Shown here piece after piece: positions 33,901 to 41,007 of a stretch of 41,007 nucleotides of DNA (position 1 is its first letter; each line of letters starts with the position of its first letter). This DNA is from Cylindrodendrum hubeiense (Eukaryota; Ascomycota; Sordariomycetes; Hypocreales; Nectriaceae), in contig JAANBB010000369.1 of the NCBI GenBank assembly GCA_014621425.1, forward strand, positions 1 through 41,007. Reading direction: 5' to 3'. Position numbers and translations under genes: made by a program. Below the pieces are notes generated by a model. It saw only the letters and a program-made list of their open reading frames with translations. It was not told where the DNA came from and ran no database searches.

Positions 33901-36900
33901 GTCTTCCAGATCAAGGTTCACGGCAAGTACTCTGCCGAAGACTTTGATGACGATCTTCGAGATGTCCTCCGCCGCTGTGGTTGCAAGGGTGAGAAGATCT
34001 GCTTCATCATGGATGAGTCCAACGTCCTCGACTCGGGTTTCCTGGAGAGAATGAACACACTCCTGGCCAACGCTGAAGTCCCCGGACTGTTCGAGGGAGA
34101 CGAATATGCGGCCCTCATGACAGCCTGCAAGGAAGGTGCCCAGCGACAGAATCTGCACCTGGACTCGCCCGAAGAGTTGTACAAGTGGTTCACTCAACAG
34201 ATTGTCAAGAACCTCCACGTCGTCTTCACGATGAACCCCCCCGAGGATGGTCTCTCATCCAAGGCAGCAACCAGTCCCGCCTTGTTCAATCGATGTGTGC
34301 TCAACTGGTTCGGAGATTGGTCTGACCAGGCACTCTTCCAGGTCGGCCATGAACTGACCCAGAAGATCGACTTGGATCGACCCAACTTCAATTCTCCCGA
34401 CACCATCCCGGTTGCCTACCGCGGGCTTCAATTACCGCCCTCTCACCGGGAAACTGTTGTCAACTCTATGGTGTACATCCACTATTCGCTTCAGCGTTAC
34501 AACGAGAAGCTGCTCAAGCAGCAAGGCAAGGTGACTTTCCTTACACCTCGACACTTCCTCGACTTCGTTGCGCAGTTTGTCACTCTGTACAACGAGAAGC
34601 GTGAAGATTTGGAGGAGCAGCAACGCCATCTTAACGTTGGTCTTGAGAAGCTCCGGGATACCGTCGACAAAGTGCGAGATCTCCGAGTGAGTCTCGCAGA
34701 AAAGAAGACACAGCTGGAACAGAAGGACGCGGAGGCAAACGAGAAGCTGCAGCGCATGGTGGCTGACCAACGCGAGGCAGAGCAGAGGAAGAGTACATCG
34801 CTGGAGATCCAGGCGGCGCTGGAGAAGCAGGAGTATGAGGTGGCGACGCGGAAAAAGGTCGTCTTGGAGGATCTTGCAAAGGCAGAGCCGGCTGTCGAAG
34901 AGGCCAGGGCCAGTGTCAGCAACATCAAGCGTCAACATTTGACCGAGATCAGGTCTATGGGTAACCCTCCTGCCGGTGTCCGCCTCGCCCTCGATGCCGT
35001 CTGCACATTGCTCAGCCACAAGATCAACGACTGGAAGGCCGTGCAGGCAGTGGTGCGAAAGGATGACTTCATTGCCAGCATCCTGGGATTCGACAACGAG
35101 AGGCAGATGACCAGGCCCCTCAGGAACAAGATGCGCAACGAGTTCCTGTCCAACCCCGAGTTCACATTCGAGAAGGTCAACCGCGCTTCTAAGGCTTGTG
35201 GTCCCCTGGTCCAGTGGGTCACCGCCCAGGTCAACTACTCCGACATTCTGGACCGCGTTGGTCCCCTGAAGATCGAGGTCACACAACTTGAGGAGGATGC
35301 CCTGCAGACCAAGGCTAATGCGAAGGCTGTGGAAAACAACATCATCGAGCTTGAATCGAGCATCAACACATACAAGACCGAATACGCTGCGCTCATCAGC
35401 GAGACACAGGCGATCAAGGCTGAAATGTCAAAGGTTCAGTTCAAGGTTGACCGAAGTGTTAGGCTACTGGATAGTCTGTCATCTGAGAGAGTTCGTTGGG
35501 AGGACGGAAGCAAGTCTTTCGAGACACAGATCAACACTCTTGTGGGAGACGTGGTTGTAGCCGCGGCCTTCCTGGCGTACAGCGGTCTCTACGATCAGAC
35601 GTTCCGAAAGTCTATGATCGATGACTGGTTCCACCAACTTCACCTCTCTGGAATCCAGTACAAGGCGACCAACCCTGTCACCGAATATCTCTCCACAGCG
35701 GATGAGCGTCTCAGCTGGCAGGAGAATACTCTCCCAGTTGATGACCTATGCACAGAGAATGCCATCATTCTCAAGCGCTTCACCCGGTACCCGCTCATTA
35801 TCGATCCCTCGGGACGAATTCCCGAGTTCCTGCAGCGAGAGTGCAAGGACCGTCGCTTGACAGTTACCAGCTTCCTGGACGACACGTTCACCAAGCAGCT
35901 TGAGAGTTCTCTCCGATTCGGAAACCCGATCCTCATTCAAGACGCCGAGCATCTCGACCCCATTCTTAACCATGTTCTCAACAAGGAATACCAGAAGACA
36001 GGTGGACGCACTCTCATTCAGCTTGGCAAGCAGGAAATTGATTTCTCGCCGGCCTTTAAGATTTACCTGTCGACTCGAGATCCGTCGGCTACTTTCGCGC
36101 CGGATATCTGCAGTCGAACCACCTTTGTCAACTTTACTGTCACCCAGAGCAGTCTTCAAACCCAGTCACTCAACGACGTCCTCAAGTCGGAGCGCCCTGA
36201 CGTTGATGAACGGCGCTCTAATCTCATCAAGCTTCAAGGAGAGTTCAAGATCCACTTGCGCCAGCTCGAGAAGCGGCTGCTCCAGGCCCTCAATGAGTCT
36301 CGCGGCAACATCCTAGATGACGACAACGTTATCGAGACCCTCGAGACTCTAAAGACAGAGGCAGCTGAGATTTCCATCAAGATGAACAACACTGAGGGTG
36401 TCATGGCCGAAGTTGAAGAGATCACACAGCAGTACAGCATCATCGCTCGATCTTGCAGTGCGGTCTTCGCGGTTCTGGAACAGCTCCACTACCTCAACCA
36501 CTTCTATCAGTTCTCGCTTCAGTACTTCCTCAACATCTTCCAATCGGTGTTACATGGCAACAAGAACCTGGCCAACGAGGCGAACCACAATGTTCGCCGT
36601 GACGTGATTGTCAAGGATCTGTTTGTGAACACCTTCAAGCGGACTGTGCTTGGTCTGCTCCAGAAAGACCGCGTCACGCTTGGTATGCTGCTCGCACAGG
36701 CATCCCCATACAAGATGGACAAGACGTTGATTGATGTCATTCTCGATAACCGCATCGACGGCAAGGACTTGTCCTCGAACCCCGATGACAGGGATGTGGC
36801 GTTTACGCAGGCCAAGAAGCTAGGCGTTCTCAAAGAGAAGATTGATGCTGTGTCATCAGAGGATTGGGACAAATTCTTCACCGAGGAGCTGGCTGAGAAC

Positions 36901-38105
36901 TTTGTGCCACAGATCTGGGATGAGAAGACTGAGGCGACGGATCAATCGCTCCTGTCTCTTCTGCTTCTCAAGCTCTTCCGCATGGACAGATTTGTGCCCT
37001 CAGCGGAGCGTTTCGTGGGTCAAGTCTTTGGATCCGACATCTTCGACGTCGTCGAGGACCTGAAAGAGACAGTGGAACAGGTGTCTGCAACCCTGCCGAT
37101 CTCACTGGTGTCTAGCCCTGGCTTCGACGCCAGCTACAAGGTCGACAACCTAGTCGAGCGAATGCGCGTCAAGTGCACCAACATTGCCATGGGCTCCAAC
37201 GAGGGTCTTGCCAGTGCCGACAAGGCCATCAGCAACGCTGCCCAAACCGGTTCATGGGTCTTGGTCAAAAACGTTCACCTGGCTCCCACCTGGCTTCAAA
37301 GTCTCGAAAAGCGTATGGAGTCTCTCAACCCACATGCCGATTTCCGCCTCTTCCTATCTATGGAGTCTAGTCCAAAGATCCCGGTCAACCTTCTCCGTGC
37401 CTCGCGTGTGCTCATGTACGAGCAGCCCGCAGGTGTGAGAGCCAATATGAAGGATTCCATGACATCCCTATCCACCAGACCCACAAAGGGCCCCGTGGAG
37501 AGGACAAGGCTGTACCTGCTTCTGTCCTTCTTGCACGCTGTGGTGCAGGAGAGATTGCGGTATGCGCCAAACTTGGGTTGGAAGGGTTTCTGGGAGTTCA
37601 ACGACAGCGACGTAAGTACCCTATTATTACTTGGAGTGATTCTCTGGAAGCTAACTTGTTACAGTACGAATGCTCTACTTTCATTGTTGATACTTGGGTT
37701 GAGGTGGTGGCAGGTAACCGAACCAACATTGCGCCTCAGAACATCCCCTGGGAGATGCTGCGCTACCTGGTGACGGAGACGTACGGCGGCAAGATCGACG
37801 ACGAGGGCGACTTCAAGCTCCTCTCCCAGCTCGTTACTACGTTCCTCACCCCGGCTGCGTATGAAGTCGACCACAAACTTGTCGAAGGACCTAACGGTGG
37901 CCTGGTTGTCCCGTCAGGTACCAGCCTCCAGGACTGCATGGCCTGGATCCACAAGCTGCCCGAGCGTGAACCACCTACATACCTTGGCCTGCCTGCCAAT
38001 GCGGAGAAGTTGCTTCTCAGCGGTCTGGGCCGCAGCCTCATTGCCAACTTGCGCAAGGTGACGGATTTGCTGGATGAAGGAGAACAGTTGGTGACAGAGG
38101 TCTGA
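24961..38105 (+). CDS. DHC1: Cytoplasmic dynein heavy chain
   Basis: Motor subunit of cytoplasmic dynein, which drives minus-end-directed transport on microtubules (nuclear migration, retrograde endosome movement in hyphae). Three exons: 24961-25252, 25313-37611 and 37665-38105, with introns of 60 and 53 nt. The product is about 4343 residues, close to the length I recall for Neurospora ro-1 and Aspergillus nudA (about 4350-4370). The tail fills residues 1 to about 1900. P-loops: AAA1 GPAGTGKT near 1940 with CFDEFNR after it, AAA2 GNSGSGKS near 2232, AAA3 GPPGSGKT near 2597 and AAA4 GVSGSGKT near 2939. The antiparallel coiled-coil stalk and microtubule-binding domain lie at about 3180-3510 ([14 protein letters not shown] to the conserved NPEFTFEKV), followed by AAA5, AAA6 and the C-terminal domain. 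The first intron supplies the true ATG; the GTG at 25369 is internal. The last intron restores [17 protein letters not shown]. No break was seen along 12.3 kb of exon 2. Confidence 0.98.
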
Positions 38106-38617
38106 TGCTGAATGGCGTGGAAAGGGTTGCAAATTGTATTAAACAAGCGGCAATTCAGATGTTGTGTTTCATTTCACTTCTTGTACAGAGCTGTGTTTTA
38201 TTCGCTTTGGTTTTGTTAGATTGGCATCCCGGCGCGGAGCGGGGGAAGAAGGAGATGTCCCGCAGGAGATTACACTGGTTGATACCCCTACGTCTAAGAC
38301 TGATCGCTTTTCCTTTTTATTGTACATTTTGAAAGATAGGAATGAGACTTGGTTGAAAATGAGTGTCGTTTTAAACTTTTAGTGCCAATACAGCACTCTG
38401 ACTCGTGCTAAAGGGATGTGGTGCGACTGCAGAAAGTCACTTGAAGATTTGATATCTCATCAGAGAGCCTCAAGAGAATGGCGGGTATCTAACGAATGGT
38501 CAAAGGAGATGGAGTAAATACAACAAAAGAAACTGGTTCCATTTTCGCGCCATAACACCGAATCCTCCAACTCTGACGCGGAAGCTCGGTCTTCTCCTGG
38601 CTACATCTCCATACCAC
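38106..38617. other. Convergent 3' intergenic region, dynein and Clr5 protein
   Basis: A 512-bp region between the facing stop codons of dynein (plus) and the Clr5-domain gene (minus). It is AT-rich and should hold both 3' UTRs. No gene or RNA was recognised. Confidence 0.7.
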
Positions 38618-40413
38618 CTAGGGGAGGAAGATGTTGAGCATGTGATTGTTGCTGTCGTCTGTTGCGAAGGGCTCTAGCCCATGAAGGAAGTGGAAGTCGG
38701 ACTCGGGTATATCCACAACGGGCTCGGCCGGGAAGGGCAGTTGCACGTTGAGGGTGGCAGAGATGTAGCGGCGGGAGTGTTGGAGGAGGGTGGCCTCGAA
38801 CGTCTTGTCGTCATCGCCTGGGTCGACAAGCTTGTTCATCCATGTGAATGTTCTGAGGAACTTGATCCATAGTTTAGCCTCGGGCAAGGAATTAATCGTC
38901 TCGGCAACCGTGTTGGCGCGCTTGAAGATGTCGTCGACCGAATCGGGACTGCTCACTTCGGCGCCAACCATCCAACACACGGAAACAAGAAGCTCGGAAG
39001 GGGAGATTCCAAGTGCAGATTCACAGGGACCGTACCACGGAGGCGGTGTGCCGTTCTGAACAAGGAGCAACATGGTGTGCCAAAGAGTGCAGAAGAGGCC
39101 GACGTTGTCGCACCACCGACGCTGCGAGTCGTCGCACGGGATAGAGGCTATCTTCTCTGGAACCTTGTGTGTGAGCTTCAGTTGTCTCACACACCAAGTA
39201 ATGCAGCCGCGCAGCGGGGAGTCATCCCCCTGGCGGATGGCTTCCGCCAAGGGCTGCTTATAAACGTATTGATAAAGTAAATCTTCCGCCGACAAGGTCG
39301 GAAGTTGGCCATCGGCGGTGGTGGTAGTCTTCTCGTAGACTTCCAGGCCGGAGGCGAGGCAGTGATATGCCACGAGGTCGATGACTGAGTAAATGTGAGG
39401 GATATCGCCGAGCATGGTGTCGTCGTCGAGAACGGTCCGGACGGTGTCACAGATTTTGTTATGAATCGACGACTTCTCCGAGGTCTCTGCGAGCTCCTCC
39501 ATGTTGGCATCAAGCATGGAAAACAAAAAGGGCCGATCAGAACCACGGGTTCGGACGTAATCCCGATAACACGAGAGCAATGCCCGGCCGCGGTTTGCAT
39601 TGTGTGGTTGTTGGGCGACACGGGCCAAGGATGTCACAAGCAGGCTCTTGGCCGTAGCCGATGATGCGGGTGAGTTTGAGAGAAGGTCGTAGAGGTCGAG
39701 GTAGAGGCCGAATGCATTCTCGTCGTCGGACATGGCAGAGCAGAAGTCGGCAACGAGCTTCTTTGCCTCGTCGTCGGCTCCCCAGGGGTAGCTGATGGGA
39801 ACAATGGGGTTTCCCGGCGACGACAGGCCGTCCTCAAAGTCGGTGTCTTCATCGACGAAGCTCGCCCCGGCGTCAGAGGTCGCAGAGGTTGCAGATGCAT
39901 TGCTCGGGGCGTGCTGAGCGGCGCCGTTGCCAGGAACATCCAGGTACAGCCCCGCTGCGTAGCCGGGACTATTGAGGTCTGGAGACATGGCGTCGAAGAA
40001 TTCGCTGACAATCTGCTCATTGGGCAAGTCGTCGGCGTTGGCCAAGTTGCGCGTGGGGCCTTGCTTGTCGGTCGAATGGTACTTTCGAATGCCCCATTTC
40101 TCGAATCGGTAGCCGTATTGACGCTTGCTGTTGGACGGAGACGAGATCAGATGATGGGATGACGGGAAATTATAGAAGTGCCCGTGTCGGCCGGACTGAT
40201 GACCGGTGACCAATGTCTGATGGCAACATACCTGGGAGCGAAGCCGAAGCGCTCTTTCATAAAGGCCATGACGACGACGAGCGTGTATGACTTGTACAGC
40301 TTGCACAGCAAGGGCCTGTAGAAGTCCCATGTGGCATCGGTGATGCGAGAGGAGCGTCGGTGTCTTTCCTTGGGCCCAGACCCTCTCACTAGAGGGGCTG
40401 CTGTGTCCCCCAT
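38618..40413 (-). CDS. Clr5-domain protein, function unknown
   Basis: A 563-residue protein in two exons (40232-40413 and 38618-40127) with a 104-nt intron (donor GTATGT, acceptor CAG). Splicing completes an N-terminal Clr5 domain at about residues 22-80: conserved W29, LCKLYKSYTL, then MKERFGFAPSKRQYGYRFEKWGIRKY across the junction. Clr5 is a short fungal domain named after a fission-yeast silencing factor; most filamentous-fungal members are uncharacterised. The rest is an acidic Ser/Ala/Asp linker and a mostly helical region with tryptophan and cysteine blocks (RGCITWCVRQLKL, CTLWHTMLLLVQNG, LWIKFLRTFTWMNKL) but no domain I recognise. I chose the ATG at 40413, the first in frame. Reading exon 2 alone back through the intron gives an artefactual arginine/histidine-rich N terminus and loses the domain. 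A nuclear regulatory role is inference. Confidence 0.88.
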
Positions 40414-41007
40414 AGCGCTGGGGACATTCGCCGCGTTACGACTTAGACGCAAAGGGCCGGGGGCAAGAAACGAAGCAAGCCGCGAGACGGCGGAGATGCT
40501 TTTGGTCGGGGGAGACAAAGGAAGGGATCGCGGAGACCCAGGAGATCGAGGAGATCCGGGGGAAACTGGCCGGCGTGGGGACGGACATGCTGGATCATAG
40601 CCTGTCTTATGAGATTCCTATCTGCCCGTCGACGCAGCGAGCCATTGACCGGCTGTGCTGGCCACGCCGTGGAGAGCCCAACAAGCGGCCTGCAGCAAGC
40701 CACATGGCGGTTGCTCGCGCGAGGCAACTGGTAGAGCCGCAGCGTCGAGCAAAATGCAGTTGTCGTCTTGTCCGGGAGCGGCCATGTCATTGGCAGATAT
40801 CCGCGAGGTGAGGGTGCGGCGCAGTGTGTGGTGCGTGGTGCGTGGTGCATAATAGTGCGCAGCCGTATCTTGCTTGCTCTTGCAAATGCACCTCCGCGTG
40901 ATGTGTGATGTGTGATGCGTGATGCGTGATCCGGCATCCCGGACGGACCGCTTTGGAATTTGGAATTTGGGCTCTGCTCTGCTCTGCATTGCGGCTTGGG
41001 CGTTCTT
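40414..41007. promoter_or_regulatory. Upstream region of the Clr5-domain gene
   Basis: No gene supported. The first about 150 bp are purine-rich on the plus strand (pyrimidine-rich on the coding strand), fitting a leader or core promoter. Several frames open on the minus strand between 40443 and 40989 overlap each other and contain simple repeats. Short tandem repeats cluster at 40826-40990. Confidence 0.45.
40826..40990. repeat. Cluster of short tandem repeats
   Basis: Successive simple repeats: GGTGCGT units at about 40828-40848, GTGATGYGT units (about five) at about 40898-40932, GGAATTT doubled at about 40956-40969, and GCTCT units at about 40971-40985. They lie next to one another in non-coding sequence. 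Confidence 0.7.

Noticed and set aside
28636..34218. Several 200-410-codon minus-strand frames within dynein
   Set aside because: Antisense shadows of a conserved coding exon.
25369..37773. Dynein read as one frame from a GTG
   Set aside because: The GTG is internal. A 5' exon with an ATG at 24961 and a 3' intron at 37612-37664 give the complete protein.
40443..40989. Frames upstream of the Clr5 gene
   Set aside because: Built partly from simple repeats, no domain, overlapping on both strands.
1..41007. CRISPR arrays, intact transposons and tRNA genes
   Set aside because: I found no regularly spaced repeats, no transposase core and no convincing T-loop with a matching acceptor stem by eye. 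A tRNAscan-SE and repeat-library run would settle this.

Overview
The window comes from a filamentous ascomycete (Pezizomycotina, most likely a Sordariomycete). The evidence is short introns (about 50-70 nt) with GTAAGT/GTATGT-type donors and RCTRAC branch points, CT-rich leaders, a dispersed 5S rRNA pair whose ends and internal control region match filamentous-fungal 5S, and fungal-only families such as Clr5 and an SRPK-like kinase relic. I cannot name the species.

Layout, left to right. (1) 940-5487 minus: Cwf11/Aquarius, the intron-binding spliceosomal helicase, 4 exons. (2) 6033-8769 plus: THO complex subunit 1 (Hpr1/THOC1), 5 exons, fused at its C terminus to a guanylate-kinase-like domain. 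These two RNA-processing genes diverge from a 545-bp intergenic region. (3) 9449-10771 minus: translation initiation factor eIF5. (4) 10772-15317: a long gene-poor stretch holding a decayed SRPK-like kinase pseudogene (13015-13648) and two tandem 5S rRNA genes on the minus strand (14182-14301 and 14367-14486). (5) 15318-17119 minus: a complete cytochrome P450 that reads well only with 7 exons, one of them 4 nt long. (6) 17666-17974 minus: a small cysteine-rich protein. (7) 17975-21772: no convincing gene. (8) about 21773-23482 plus: a glutamine-rich protein with a FAR1/WRKY-GCM1-type zinc-binding domain; its reading frame has no upstream ATG. (9) 24961-38105 plus: cytoplasmic dynein heavy chain, 3 exons, about 4343 residues, nearly all in one 12.3-kb exon. 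(10) 38618-40413 minus: a Clr5-domain protein.

The genes are mostly conserved housekeeping functions (splicing, mRNP assembly and export, translation start, retrograde transport). They are interrupted by two gene-poor blocks around the P450 and small-protein genes that look like accessory sequence. The observations most worth following up are the THOC1-guanylate kinase fusion with an altered GMP pocket, the paired 5S genes that differ by one compensatory base pair, and the 4-nt P450 microexon. All exon boundaries were derived by reading splice signals and frames by eye; no alignment or search was run.
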